NCBI GenBank assembly: GCA_903879715.1
Contig: CAIRMR010000030.1
Location: 30,724 to 94,723, forward strand
From: an uncultured Bacteroidales bacterium
GTDB lineage: Bacteria > Bacteroidota > Bacteroidia > Bacteroidales > UBA4417
Direction of reading: 5' to 3'
DNA length: 64,000 nucleotides
Translations under genes and position numbers: made by a program
In this document: positions 18,966-28,333 of the stretch, piece after piece
Layout: every line of letters begins with the position of its first letter
Numbering within the stretch: the first letter of the stretch is position 1
Notes under the pieces: model-generated
What the model was told of the DNA's origin: nothing
The model's database searches: none
Seen by the model: only the letters and a program-made list of their open reading frames with translations

Positions 18966-19004
18966 AACCACGGAGGCACTGAGAACACAGAGGAACACTG
19001 AGAG
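18966..19004. repeat. Dispersed repeat AACCACGGAGGCAC type, copy 1
   Basis: This 39-base unit begins AACCACGGAGGCACTGAG and continues with AACAC-type periods. Copies 2 and 3 are at 19755-19791 and 19828-19866. This copy lies between sdaA and ispD. Confidence 0.8.
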
Positions 19005-19014
19005 AAATAAGATA

Positions 19015-19047
19015 TTGATATAAACTTAGCCAAATAATTTAATTTTG
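19015..19047 (+). promoter_or_regulatory. Promoter of ispD
   Basis: TTG at 19015-19017 and TAATTTTG at 19040-19047 are separated by 22 bases. Transcription would begin near 19054, 36 bases upstream of the ATG. Confidence 0.55.
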
Positions 19048-19089
19048 AACCTTAGTGAACTACGTGCCTAAGTGTTTTAAAAATCAGAC

Positions 19090-19779
19090 ATGAAAAATTA
19101 TGCCATTATAGTCGCCGGCGGAACCGGAAGCCGAATGAAAGGTGTTGTTCCAAAGCAGTTTATGCTGTTAAACGGCAAACCTGTTATTTTGTTTTCCATT
19201 GAAGCGTTCCATTCCTATGATCCTTCGATTGAGATTATCCTCGTTATACACCCTGATTATTTGTCGCTCTGGAAGCAGCTAACCAGGGAATTCAAAATAT
19301 CCATTCCTTTCAAAGTTGTTGAAGGAGGCAGAACCCGTTTTGATTCAGTGAGAAATGGATTGAAACTAGTTAATGATGCAGGTTTTGTTGCGGTTCATGA
19401 TGCTGCAAGGCCTGTGATAAACTCCGATTTTTTAAAAAACTTATTTGCAGCTGCTTCAGCTTACGGTTCTGCAATTCCTGTTGTGCCAATAACTGATACA
19501 ATACGAATTATTGATGGCGATACTTCTCACCAACAGGACCGTACATTTTTACGTGCCATACAAACGCCACAGGTTTTTAAAGTTTCGGAATTGCAGCGAG
19601 CTTATATGCAACTGTATCAGCCAGATTTTACTGATGATGGATCGGTAATGGAATCTGCCGGATTTCCCGTGCATCTGGCGGAAGGCAAAAGAGAAAATAT
19701 AAAAATCACTCATTTGGAGGATATTGCGGTGGCGGAAGTTCTGATAAAGAATTTAACCACGGAGGCACGGAGGACATAG
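19090..19779 (+). CDS. ispD: 2-C-methyl-D-erythritol 4-phosphate cytidylyltransferase
   Basis: IspD joins CTP to methylerythritol phosphate in the non-mevalonate isoprenoid pathway. The 229-residue protein has the nucleotide-binding loop VAGGTGSRMKGVVPKQF at residues 8-24, VHDAARP near 100, and RAIQTPQVF near 156, plus the C-terminal ITHLEDIAVAEVL. The last seven residues (TTEARRT) and the stop codon are encoded inside a dispersed repeat (19755-19791) and replace whatever C-terminus was there before. The conserved fold ends before them, so activity is probably intact. Monocistronic. Confidence 0.93.
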   Translation: MKNYAIIVAGGTGSRMKGVVPKQFMLLNGKPVILFSIEAFHSYDPSIEIILVIHPDYLSLWKQLTREFKISIPFKVVEGGRTRFDSVRNGLKLVNDAGFVAVHDAARPVINSDFLKNLFAAASAYGSAIPVVPITDTIRIIDGDTSHQQDRTFLRAIQTPQVFKVSELQRAYMQLYQPDFTDDGSVMESAGFPVHLAEGKRENIKITHLEDIAVAEVLIKNLTTEARRT

Positions 19780-19791
19780 AGAAACACGGAA
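19755..19791. repeat. Dispersed repeat AACCACGGAGGCAC type, copy 2, inside the end of ispD
   Basis: The unit AACCACGGAGGCACGGAGG overlaps the last eight codons of ispD, including its TAG stop. It is closely related to copy 1 at 18966 and copy 3 at 19828. Confidence 0.8.
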
Positions 19792-19827
19792 GTAATCATT
19801 TTGGACTTTTGTATCTTTTACCAAGAA

Positions 19828-19866
19828 AACCACTAAGGCACTAAGAACACTAAGAAACACTGAGGA
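19828..19866. repeat. Dispersed repeat AACCACTAAGGCAC type, copy 3
   Basis: The unit AACCACTAAGGCACTAAG resembles copies 1 and 2 with a G to A-rich shift. It lies between the convergent ispD and glycosyltransferase genes. Confidence 0.75.
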
Positions 19867-19924
19867 TTTCTGTACAGCAATTCTTCCTTTTATCGCAAAA
19901 ATAATTAAATCCGTTCTTTCAGCG

Positions 19925-21082
19925 TTATCCGCGTTCCATTCCTTTATTTGAAACCCGCCGGCCCTTCCATTCATACTTCCCGATATTTCCTGCAATTCCG
20001 ATCAGAAGAGTATAAACCGCATTCAATAACTCCATAAGAGGGAATAAAGCTATTAACGGCCTGCTCTTTTGCAATCGGCTATAACTCAGCATTAATGGTA
20101 AATCGATTATCATTTTAATAACGTATAATCCCAAAAAGAGTTTAAAAAATCCGGGATTAACAATTGCTGCCAAACCTGTTAAAACCAGCCATCCATTAGT
20201 AAGGAAAACCAGTATTGACGATATAATCAGTGTAGGGTCCGTATACCCGCGGCTTTTGGAAACCCAACGTAAGCGTTGCTGAATAAACGCCTTGAATCCC
20301 AAAATTGCAGGGGTGTAAACAATAGCTTCTTCCGACCTCAAAAATCGTATAGCTTTAGCTCCGAATTTCTTTTTAATACTCGTCATCAAAAACATATCAT
20401 CACCTGAAGGAAACTGCATATTCCCTGTAAATCCTCCGCAGCTATCGTAAGCCTGCCGGGTGAAAGCTATATTTGCTCCATTAGCAAGAATAGGAAAACC
20501 CACGCTACACGATCCTGCTGCTGCTGATATAAGACTAATAAATTCTAATGACTGAAGTTTGCCAAAAAAGCTACCGCCATCTGTCATACTTACCGGACCG
20601 AGTATCATCTGTGGGTGATGTTCGGCAAAGTATGAAGCCAGTGTTAAAATCCACTTGTTGCCTGCAATACAGTCGGCATCTGTAATTACAATCAGTTCGC
20701 CTTTTAATGCCTGGATTCCCTGATTTATCGCTGCTTTTTTCCCGGAACCTTCATCTTCTGTTAATTTGATTAATTTCAGATTTTGTGTTTCTTTACTCTT
20801 AGCGATGAATTCTTCAACCAAACTTGAAGTATTATCGGAGGAGTGATCGTCAACAATAATAATTTCAAGCAGGTGCAAAGGATAATCTTGTGCCAGCAAG
20901 CTGTTGAGCAGCATTTCAATATTCCCGGCTTCATTGCGCGCTGCAACAATAATACTCACTTTAATTGTGGGCAACGAATCGTTTTTTTTGAAACCTTTTA
21001 ATTTCAGCCAACCTATAGTAATGGCTGTGATCAAAAAAGCGTATCCAACAAAAACGATAACGGATATCAATAGGAAAATCAT
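19925..21082 (-). CDS. Family 2 glycosyltransferase, membrane-bound
   Basis: A 385-residue processive-type GT2 enzyme. An N-terminal membrane helix (residues 1-28) precedes the GT-A domain: VSIIVAARNEAGNIE, IIIVDDHSSDNTS, the DxD-type DADC near residue 133, the GGFTGNMQFPSGDDMF acceptor block, and QQRLRW (QxxRW). Three C-terminal membrane segments follow. It transfers a sugar from a nucleotide donor to a lipid or polymer at the inner membrane; the substrate is not readable. Its ATG overlaps by four bases the stop of the upstream flippase-like gene, so the two are translationally coupled and probably work on the same lipid-linked product. Confidence 0.88.
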   Translation of the reverse strand: MIFLLISVIVFVGYAFLITAITIGWLKLKGFKKNDSLPTIKVSIIVAARNEAGNIEMLLNSLLAQDYPLHLLEIIIVDDHSSDNTSSLVEEFIAKSKETQNLKLIKLTEDEGSGKKAAINQGIQALKGELIVITDADCIAGNKWILTLASYFAEHHPQMILGPVSMTDGGSFFGKLQSLEFISLISAAAGSCSVGFPILANGANIAFTRQAYDSCGGFTGNMQFPSGDDMFLMTSIKKKFGAKAIRFLRSEEAIVYTPAILGFKAFIQQRLRWVSKSRGYTDPTLIISSILVFLTNGWLVLTGLAAIVNPGFFKLFLGLYVIKMIIDLPLMLSYSRLQKSRPLIALFPLMELLNAVYTLLIGIAGNIGKYEWKGRRVSNKGMERG

Positions 21083-22089
21083 CGCCGGAAGAATTTTAAT
21101 CTGAAAATAACCAGTACGCCTGCCAGTGATGGAACAGCGATATTTAAAAACCAGATCAAAGTGGATGCCGAAACTACTGCAAGTGTTGCTTCCGCATTCA
21201 AAACACCCGTTCCGTTAATCAATCCAAAAAGAAAGACAGAAACAGAGCCACGTATGCCAAGTTCAGTTAAAGCCACTGTGGGGATTGCCGCCAAAACAAG
21301 GTAAATAACCGGTATCACCAGCAAACATTGAAGCGCCGTAAAATTCAATCCCATTAAAACTATCGCGAGGTAAAACTGGGTTGAAAAGACAATGTATCTA
21401 ACCGCACTTAGCAATATCGTTTTTAGTAACAAAGGTTTCGGGCAATCAGCTATAGCATCAATGCTACTACTGATTCTTTTAGAATATTTTTCAGGAATAA
21501 GAATTGAAATACGGTGTAATGCTGAAATATTAAAAAAGACAAAAACAGAAAAGACAGACAAAGTAACCAGCGTAAATGAAAATCCTGTCACAAGCCAGGT
21601 GCTGTCATACATGAGTGATGTCAGGTATCCTGGAGCCAAAAACAGGTAAGCAAATGTTCCAAAAACAACAGTCACAAGCAGCTGGCTGAAACTGCCGACA
21701 ATCGTGAGTAAAATTGCTTTAAGCGGATCAGTTCTTTTTAGGATAAAAACCCTGCCCATAAATTCGCCTACCCTGTTTGGTGTAAATATACTTACCGCAA
21801 GCCCTCCGAGGATCGCTTCGTATGAAGTTACAAAGCTTACCTTTTCAGCCTGATTTATTAACAATCTCCATTTTTGTGATTCAATTCCCCAGTTGATAAT
21901 CATTAGAAATACCAGTGCAGCGGAAATATAGATTACATTTTTACCACTGAGAACCGAGTCAAAGAACGTGTTCACCTGCCCTGCAGGAAGTGCGTAAATG
22001 CGGTATAAAATATACGAAAGTGACAAGGCGGCAATAATAAGCCGTGTGGCAATATCCAGCGTTTTTCGTACTTTTGGTGTTAGGATCAA
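21079..22089 (-). CDS. Lysylphosphatidylglycerol synthase TM-region (flippase-like) membrane protein
   Basis: A 336-residue integral membrane protein with about eight hydrophobic segments. It belongs to the AglD2/MprF transmembrane family (LPG_synthase_TM): WRLLINQAEKVSF near residue 72, then LGGLAVSIFTPNRVGEFMGR, ALTELGIRGSVSVF and the C-terminal AGVLVIFRLKF. Such proteins are thought to move or modify lipids across the inner membrane. The coupled glycosyltransferase downstream (four-base overlap) suggests a glycolipid or lipid-linked sugar substrate; this is inference. No aminoacyl-transferase domain is present, so it is not a complete MprF. Confidence 0.85.
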   Translation of the reverse strand: MILTPKVRKTLDIATRLIIAALSLSYILYRIYALPAGQVNTFFDSVLSGKNVIYISAALVFLMIINWGIESQKWRLLINQAEKVSFVTSYEAILGGLAVSIFTPNRVGEFMGRVFILKRTDPLKAILLTIVGSFSQLLVTVVFGTFAYLFLAPGYLTSLMYDSTWLVTGFSFTLVTLSVFSVFVFFNISALHRISILIPEKYSKRISSSIDAIADCPKPLLLKTILLSAVRYIVFSTQFYLAIVLMGLNFTALQCLLVIPVIYLVLAAIPTVALTELGIRGSVSVFLFGLINGTGVLNAEATLAVVSASTLIWFLNIAVPSLAGVLVIFRLKFFRR

Positions 22090-22096
22090 TGGAGTG

Positions 22097-22125
22097 GTTA
22101 GGTTTTAGGGGTTAGGTTTTAGGGG
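22097..22125. repeat. Tandem repeat of GTTAGGTTTTAGGG, two copies
   Basis: A 14-base unit occurs twice directly upstream of the flippase-like gene start. It is G-rich with four runs of two or more G per strand and could be structured. No function is evident. Confidence 0.7.
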
Positions 22126-22226
22126 CCAGCTATCAAAATATCCGGTACCGATGCTGGCACATGGAACCCGGAACCTGGAACTTTTCATTAACTCATTTTT
22201 AAAATTACAACATAATTTTCAGAACT

Positions 22227-22778
22227 TTGGCAAGCGAACGCATCATATTAGGCATAGACCCGGGAACCAATATCATGGGATTCGGTTTAATTTTGGATAA
22301 AGGTAAGAAAATTGAGCTGATTGCACTCGATGTGATTAAACTTGATCACCTGGATTCGCATCCCCTGAAACTGAAATCCATTTTTGAAAAAGTTCTTGGC
22401 CTTATAGACCAGTACCATCCCGATGAAGTAGCCCTGGAAGCGCCATTTTTTGGTAAAAATGTTCAGAGCATGCTTAAGCTCGGCAGGGCACAAGGTGTCG
22501 CCATGGCAGCCGCACTCTATCGCGATTTACCTATTTTTGAATATTCGCCTCGTAAAGTTAAACAATCCATTACCGGGCATGGAAATGCATCAAAAGAGCA
22601 GGTTTCGGCGATGATAAACCGGCTGGTTACAATTGCTGAGCAGCCCAAATACTTCGATGCCACCGATGCAGTGGCTGTAGCTTGTTGCCATTATTTCCAG
22701 CGAACAGCCGAAGGACCAGCTACCAGTTATACGGGATGGGGAGCGTTTGTAAGCAATAATCCGGGAAGGGTGAAGTGA
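22227..22778 (+). CDS. ruvC: Crossover junction endodeoxyribonuclease RuvC
   Basis: RuvC resolves Holliday junctions in recombinational repair. All four acidic catalytic residues are present: D11 (GIDPGT), E71 (ALEAPFFGKNVQS), and D144 and D147 (FDATDAVAVACCH). The segment GHGNASKEQV near residue 118 is also typical. The start codon is TTG at 22227; no ATG is available in frame before the GIDPGT motif, and the protein start (ASERIILGIDPG) matches the family. The 183-residue length is normal. ruvA and ruvB are not adjacent, which is usual in Bacteroidota. Confidence 0.94.
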   Translation: MASERIILGIDPGTNIMGFGLILDKGKKIELIALDVIKLDHLDSHPLKLKSIFEKVLGLIDQYHPDEVALEAPFFGKNVQSMLKLGRAQGVAMAAALYRDLPIFEYSPRKVKQSITGHGNASKEQVSAMINRLVTIAEQPKYFDATDAVAVACCHYFQRTAEGPATSYTGWGAFVSNNPGRVK

Positions 22779-22931
22779 AAATTGTCGGATGTTCGATGTC
22801 GGATGTCGGATCAAAAGAAAAACCTGCATGTAATCAGAAATAGGAATAGTAGACTACTAAGAAACAGTTAATTTTATCAGAGAATTTGTCCAACTATTTT
22901 CGATTAACTATTTTCGATTAACTCCGAAAAG

Positions 22932-24107
22932 TTACATCAACTTCTGATACGCCTGCCACCAACGGTCAGGGATTTCATCTGCCAGAGCGGTTTGATAATC
23001 GGCAGCGGAACATGGAACAATATAATGGCGGCGGTACTTTTCGCGAATATTATCCGAGCATTTTATCTCCATCCACCAGCGTTCAGTGGGCTTGCTTTTA
23101 TAAAAAACTATTCCATCATCAAAATCAGTAACCTGCACCGTATACCGTATATAATTTTCGGCACCCGTCGAAGGATGATCATCCTGGCGGTGATAAAAAC
23201 CATCAATAAAATACCATATCATTTGTGCCAGCAAGTGAGCTGTTTGCCCGTTGCGATCAAGTGCGGGATTCATTTCGAAAAACCCGGCCGAGGTAATCTT
23301 GTCACTCATTCCGGCATAACGAACCATCTGGCAGGCTTCCTCGCCATAAAATCCGTTTGGCGTCGCGTTGGCATTTCCGGGAGCGTCACTCTGCCTGATA
23401 GCCGACATATCAAACGAAAACAAATCAGCATTCCGCACAAGCGGTTCAACCTGGCTGATATCACTATGAAGCACACCCAGGCGGTAAATATCGAAAAACA
23501 GGTTACGCATAAGGTCGATGGCACCCTGTTCAACAAAATAGGTCTGATAACCTATGTTGGTATAGTTAAATAAATAATTCGGTTTGTGTAGAATAATATG
23601 ACTCAGGTAAGATCGTGAATTAAGCTGAGCTTCACTTTCACCCAGATCGAAAAGATTATCGACCGCCGCAATATTGATAATGTTTTTGCGGTTTTTGTAA
23701 GCGCGGTACATGGCATAGGTTAAATCCTGGCCTCCGCCTATAATTACCGGAACAATATTAAGTTCGAGAAGTGTCTCCACTACAGCTGTTACGGCAAAAT
23801 AAGTATCTTCAACTGTGTTGCCGCGCATTATATCACCCAGGTCGGCCACGCGGGTTTTATAATCTCCCGGTAAAAGCCGGTAAAGATATTCCCGCACACT
23901 TAACGAAGCCATTCCACAACCCTGGTTATCCACGGCATTGCGGTCTTCATCTACACCAAATATGGCTACTTCAATATCCGCAAGTTCTGGAAATCCCTCC
24001 TCCTGGTTATGTGTTTCGAAAACCTCACCCAATCGTTTACCTGTATGCGCTGCAACATGCGGCAGAATAATTTCCTGAACTGGTTTAAAGTAGCTGGAGA
24101 TATGCAT
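22932..24107 (-). CDS. Arginase-fold protein with degenerate metal site
   Basis: A 391-residue protein of the ureohydrolase (arginase, agmatinase, formimidoylglutamase) fold. The family landmarks are present but altered. GGGQD at 124-128 replaces GGGHD, so a metal His is Gln127. DNLFD at 150-154 replaces DAHxD, so a metal His is Leu152. SFDMS at 231-235 replaces SxDxD, so a metal Asp is Ser235. Three of the six usual manganese ligands are therefore missing and normal hydrolase activity is unlikely. A role as a binding or structural protein is inferred. It lies between ruvC and topA. Automatic pipelines would probably call it formimidoylglutamase. Confidence 0.75.
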   Translation of the reverse strand: MHISSYFKPVQEIILPHVAAHTGKRLGEVFETHNQEEGFPELADIEVAIFGVDEDRNAVDNQGCGMASLSVREYLYRLLPGDYKTRVADLGDIMRGNTVEDTYFAVTAVVETLLELNIVPVIIGGGQDLTYAMYRAYKNRKNIINIAAVDNLFDLGESEAQLNSRSYLSHIILHKPNYLFNYTNIGYQTYFVEQGAIDLMRNLFFDIYRLGVLHSDISQVEPLVRNADLFSFDMSAIRQSDAPGNANATPNGFYGEEACQMVRYAGMSDKITSAGFFEMNPALDRNGQTAHLLAQMIWYFIDGFYHRQDDHPSTGAENYIRYTVQVTDFDDGIVFYKSKPTERWWMEIKCSDNIREKYRRHYIVPCSAADYQTALADEIPDRWWQAYQKLM

Positions 24108-24160
24108 GGTTTTGGGGTTGGGATTTAGGTTTAGAGAACGGGAGAAGGGCGAGGGAGCGA

Positions 24161-24200
24161 CTTAGAGACGGAGGGACTTAGAGACGGAGGGACGGAGGGA
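24161..24200. repeat. Purine-rich tandem repeat
   Basis: CTTAGAGACGGAGGGA occurs twice in a row (24161-24176 and 24177-24192), followed by a partial third copy. It sits in a longer strongly purine-rich stretch, 24130-24235, between the arginase-fold gene and topA. It has no coding potential and its function is unknown. Confidence 0.7.
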
Positions 24201-24317
24201 TCGGGAGAGGGAGAGAGGGATAGGGGTTTTATAGAAAAATGTTCCTTTTACTATTAACCATTTTCCGATTAACTATTTCCCTGTTAACCATTTTTCTATT
24301 AACGATTCAACTAATTC

Positions 24318-26645
24318 CTAAGCTTTCTTCTCTCGTGGAACAAACTTCTTTTTTGACGGGGCCGGAGCGGCATCACCTAATTTTATACATTCTTCCAGGG
24401 TGAGTTGAGCCGGATCAGACCCTTTCGGTATTTTGATGTTGTTCTTTCCTATGGCAATATATGGACCGTAACGGCCATTTAGTACAAGTACATCGGGGCG
24501 TTCGGTAAAGGATTTGATGGTGCGGTTTGCAGCTTCGGTGCGTTTTGCATCTATGAGTTCGATAGCCCGTTCAATTGTAATAGTCGCAGGATCATCTGTA
24601 CTTTTAAGTGAACAGAATTTGGACTGATGCAAAACGTACGGTCCGAAACGGCCAATAGCAACAGTAATATCTGCATCTTCATACTGACCGAGCAAGCGTG
24701 GGAAATCAAACAGTTTTATCGCTTCTTCCAGGGTAATGCTTTCGAGGGTCTGGCCTTTGCGTAACCCCGCAAACTTTGGTTTATCAGGTGAATCAGTTTC
24801 GCCAATCTGAGCAATCGCTCCATACCTTCCAAGTTTTACGTAAATATTCATTCCAGAATTAGGATCTTTACCCAGGAGTTTTTCGCCTTTGGCTCTTTCA
24901 CCACTTTCCATGGTTTCGAGCACTTTTTTATGAAACGGAGTATAAAACTCACCAATCATCAGGTTCCAGGCTTTCAGACCATCAGCAATTTCATCAAATT
25001 CCTTTTCGACGCTGGCGGTAAAATTGTAATCCATAATATCGTCGAAATACTGCTGCAGGAAACGGGTAACCAGTTCGCCGGTATCGGTCGGAAATAATTT
25101 CGATTTTTCGAAACCGAATTTTTCGTGCTTTACCGTTTCCTTGATTTTACCGTCTTTCAGCATCAGTTGTTTGATATCGCGGGTACTTCCGTCGCGATCT
25201 TCTTTTACAACATATTCGCGTTTAATGATAGTTGAAATGGTTGGTGCATACGTTGAAGGACGTCCGATTCCCAGTTCTTCAAGTTTCTTCACAAGACTGG
25301 CCTCAGTATACCGCGGCTGGCTGGTGGTAAACTTCTGAACAGCTTCAATATACTGCATCCCAAGTTTTTCGCCTTTTTTAACAGGAGGCAAAAGTCCTTC
25401 GGTCTGTTCGGTATCATCGTCGGTCGATTCCATATAAACTTTCAGGAATCCATCAAATTTTATCACTTCGCCCAGCGCAACAAATTGTTCTTTACTGTTC
25501 GAAAGATCGATATTAATATTTGTCTTTTCGAGAATGGCATCTGCCATTTGTGAAGCTATGGTACGTTTCCAGATCAGGTCGTAAAGACGTTTCTGAGATG
25601 CGTCGCCTTCGACAGTAACCTGGTTCATATAGGCAGGACGAATGGCTTCGTGAGCTTCCTGTGCCCCTTTGCTTTTCGTGGCAAACTGACGTGATTTGTG
25701 ATACTCAGGGCCAAATTGCTTTGTAATTTCTTCCTTCGCCAGTCCCAGCGCGGTTTGCGACAGGTTGACGGAGTCGGTACGCATATAAGTGATTTTTCCA
25801 CTTTCATAAAGTTGCTGGGCAACAGTCATGGTGCGGCTTACTGAGAAACCCAGTTTGCGGCTGGCTTCCTGCTGTAAGGTAGATGTTGTGAAAGGAGGTG
25901 CAGGTGAACGTTTGCCCGGTTTTTTGTCAACATCGGCAACCGAAAAGGCTGCTATGCTGCATAATGTCAGGAAATCGTGAGCTTCTTCAAGCGTAGGGAA
26001 TCTTTTAGGAAGATCGGCTTTAAACGTTGCGTTTCCTTTATCGTTATTCACTTCGAACAAGCCACTGACTTTGTACGAAAAGGTTGATTCGAACTTGCGT
26101 ATATCTTCCTCGCGTTCAACAATAAGACGTACAGCCACACTTTGTACCCGTCCGGCTGAAAGCGATGGCTTAACTTTTTTCCAAAGTATAGGGGATAATT
26201 CAAATCCAACCAGCCTGTCGAGAACGCGTCGTGCCTGCTGGGCATTGACCAGGTTCTGATCAATGCGTCGTGGTGTTTTTATAGCTTCGGTAATCGCGGA
26301 TTTTGTAATTTCATGAAATACAATCCTGTTTGTTTTTAAAGGATCCAGGTTCAGAACCTCAGCAAGGTGCCACGAAATGGCTTCTCCTTCGCGGTCCTCG
26401 TCAGTTGCGAGCCAAACAGTTTCGCAACCATCGGCCAGTTTCTTCAATTCGGCAATCACCTTCTTTTTATCAGGCATCACTTCATACACCGGCTTGAATT
26501 GGTTATTTACCTCAATACCAAGCTCTTTGGTCGAAAGATCACGAACATGGCCGAAACTGGATTTCACAATAAAATCCTTCCCCAGGTATCCTTCGATGGT
26601 TTTGGCCTTAGCCGGTGACTCAACAATTACAAGATTTTTACTCAT
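24318..26645 (-). CDS. topA: DNA topoisomerase I (type IA)
   Basis: TopA relaxes negatively supercoiled DNA by single-strand passage. The 775-residue protein begins with a TOPRIM domain (LVIVESPAKAKTIEGYLG; TDEDREGE at 81-88 with the metal-binding acidic residues). The catalytic tyrosine is Y287 in KITYMRTDS. In place of C-terminal zinc fingers it has three topoisomerase C-terminal repeats (each with GRYGAIA, GRFGPYV or GRYGPYIAIG) and a Lys-rich tail, as in other Bacteroidota. It shares orientation with the arginase-fold gene but is 210 bases from it. Confidence 0.96.
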   Translation of the reverse strand: MSKNLVIVESPAKAKTIEGYLGKDFIVKSSFGHVRDLSTKELGIEVNNQFKPVYEVMPDKKKVIAELKKLADGCETVWLATDEDREGEAISWHLAEVLNLDPLKTNRIVFHEITKSAITEAIKTPRRIDQNLVNAQQARRVLDRLVGFELSPILWKKVKPSLSAGRVQSVAVRLIVEREEDIRKFESTFSYKVSGLFEVNNDKGNATFKADLPKRFPTLEEAHDFLTLCSIAAFSVADVDKKPGKRSPAPPFTTSTLQQEASRKLGFSVSRTMTVAQQLYESGKITYMRTDSVNLSQTALGLAKEEITKQFGPEYHKSRQFATKSKGAQEAHEAIRPAYMNQVTVEGDASQKRLYDLIWKRTIASQMADAILEKTNINIDLSNSKEQFVALGEVIKFDGFLKVYMESTDDDTEQTEGLLPPVKKGEKLGMQYIEAVQKFTTSQPRYTEASLVKKLEELGIGRPSTYAPTISTIIKREYVVKEDRDGSTRDIKQLMLKDGKIKETVKHEKFGFEKSKLFPTDTGELVTRFLQQYFDDIMDYNFTASVEKEFDEIADGLKAWNLMIGEFYTPFHKKVLETMESGERAKGEKLLGKDPNSGMNIYVKLGRYGAIAQIGETDSPDKPKFAGLRKGQTLESITLEEAIKLFDFPRLLGQYEDADITVAIGRFGPYVLHQSKFCSLKSTDDPATITIERAIELIDAKRTEAANRTIKSFTERPDVLVLNGRYGPYIAIGKNNIKIPKGSDPAQLTLEECIKLGDAAPAPSKKKFVPREKKA

Positions 26646-26816
26646 ATATTTAAAATTAATTTCAGAAAATCGGCTGCAAAGTAACGCAATATAATTACAA
26701 CTGAGCGGACATTTTGTTATTTACTCCTTAATATAATCATATAATATACACAAAACAGTGAATCATTTTAAACATTTATTTTTTAACTATATGTCTGATT
26801 AACTGATATTTATTGA

Positions 26817-26849
26817 TTGAATTTCGTGATTGAATTTGTTGTAATTTTG
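26817..26849 (+). promoter_or_regulatory. Promoter of miaB
   Basis: TTG at 26817-26819 and TAATTTTG at 26842-26849 are separated by 22 bases. Transcription would start near 26856. Confidence 0.55.
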
Positions 26850-26896
26850 CATCCCCAAAAAAATTGTGTGTTTACCTAAATTTTCGTATTTATACT

Positions 26897-28228
26897 GTGG
26901 AAAATAAGAAGAAAGCCTATATAGAGACCTACGGATGCCAGATGAATTTTTCGGATAGTGAGATTGTAGCATCCATACTTGAAACTCAGAATTACGAATC
27001 AACAACTGATATAAAAGCTGCTGACCTGATTTTACTGAATACCTGTTCGATACGCGATAACGCCGAACAACGGGTACGCAACCGCCTCAACGAACTTCAT
27101 GCTTTGAAACGTAAGCATCCCGGCCTGGTTATCGGACTATTGGGTTGCATGGCTGAGCGGCTGAAAGATAAACTTCTGGAAGAAGAACGCCATATCGATC
27201 TGATCGTTGGCCCTGACGGATACCGGCAGTTGCCTCAATTACTTGAGCAGGTTGAAAGCGGACAAAAAGCAATCAACGTGTTACTTTCGGCCGATGAAAC
27301 CTATGCTGATATTAATCCTGTTCGCACAGGCGGAAGCAGTGTTACGGCATATATCAGTATCATGCGTGGATGCGAAAATTTCTGCACCTATTGTGTTGTG
27401 CCTTATACACGTGGTAAGGAACGCAGCCGCAATCCGCATACAATTCTTAAAGAAGCAAAGGAGCTTTTTGAGCAGGGATTTCGTGAGGTTACTCTGCTTG
27501 GGCAGAATGTAAACTCGTATCACGGGGAAGAAAACGGAAAACCACTGGATTTTCCTGCTTTGCTCGAACAAGTGGCTTCGATAAACCCATTGCTTCGGGT
27601 TCGGTTTGCAACTTCGCACCCGAAAGATATTTCGGATAATTTGCTGGAAGTTATAGCTGCGCATGAAAACATCTGCAAATCCATCCATCTTCCGATACAG
27701 TCGGGCAGCACAAAAATGCTGGGCATGATGAAACGCAGCTATACCCGCGACTGGTATATGGATAGAATTGCGGCCATTCGCAGAATTATTCCGGGTTGTG
27801 CAATAACAACAGATATTATTGCCGGGTTCTGCTCCGAAACAGAGGAGGACCACAGGGAAACCATTTCGGCCATGCGCGAAGTCGGATACGATTATGCCTA
27901 TATGTTCAAGTATTCGGAGCGCCCTAATACCATCGCAGCCAGGAAATATCCTGACGATGTACCTGAACAAGTGAAGAGTCGCCGCCTCGATGAGATCATT
28001 TCTTTACAGCAGGAACTCTCTCTGAAAAGCAATAAACTTGAAATCGGTAAAGAATATGAAGTACTTTCCGAAGGTGTTTCGAAGCGCTCGGATCAACAAC
28101 TTTTTGGCCGCACAAGTCAGAACAAAGTAGTTGTATTCCCCCGTGATTCCTTTAATCCGGGCGATTACGCGAGGGTTAAAATTATATCCTGCACAGCCGC
28201 AACACTCAGGGGAGAACTGATCAAATAA
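26897..28228 (+). CDS. miaB: tRNA-2-methylthio-N6-dimethylallyladenosine synthase
   Basis: MiaB adds a methylthio group to i6A37 of tRNAs with a radical-SAM mechanism. It has the N-terminal UPF0004 domain with cluster Cys residues (ETYGCQMNFSDSE, LNTCSIRDNA, LLGCMAER), the radical-SAM CxxxCxxC (CENFCTYCVVPYTRG), and a C-terminal TRAM domain (VLSEGVSKRSDQQLFGRT). No ATG precedes ETYGCQMN in frame. I chose the GTG at 26897, which gives the family-like start ENKKKAYIE; a TTG at 26864 is the alternative. Monocistronic with its own promoter. Confidence 0.94.
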   Translation: MENKKKAYIETYGCQMNFSDSEIVASILETQNYESTTDIKAADLILLNTCSIRDNAEQRVRNRLNELHALKRKHPGLVIGLLGCMAERLKDKLLEEERHIDLIVGPDGYRQLPQLLEQVESGQKAINVLLSADETYADINPVRTGGSSVTAYISIMRGCENFCTYCVVPYTRGKERSRNPHTILKEAKELFEQGFREVTLLGQNVNSYHGEENGKPLDFPALLEQVASINPLLRVRFATSHPKDISDNLLEVIAAHENICKSIHLPIQSGSTKMLGMMKRSYTRDWYMDRIAAIRRIIPGCAITTDIIAGFCSETEEDHRETISAMREVGYDYAYMFKYSERPNTIAARKYPDDVPEQVKSRRLDEIISLQQELSLKSNKLEIGKEYEVLSEGVSKRSDQQLFGRTSQNKVVVFPRDSFNPGDYARVKIISCTAATLRGELIK

Positions 28229-28284
28229 TTGTTTTCGCATAGATAAAGCTGGACCTGAAGATAAATATTTATCCTAAATTATTA

Positions 28285-28292
28285 TATCTTTG
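28285..28292 (+). promoter_or_regulatory. -7 promoter box of the polysaccharide export operon
   Basis: TATCTTTG is an exact -7 consensus. Predicted initiation near 28299 allows starts at 28310 or 28334 for the lipoprotein gene. Confidence 0.55.
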
Positions 28293-28333
28293 CTTTTTAG
28301 TGCTAATATATGCTACTCTATAAAAATTTACTT

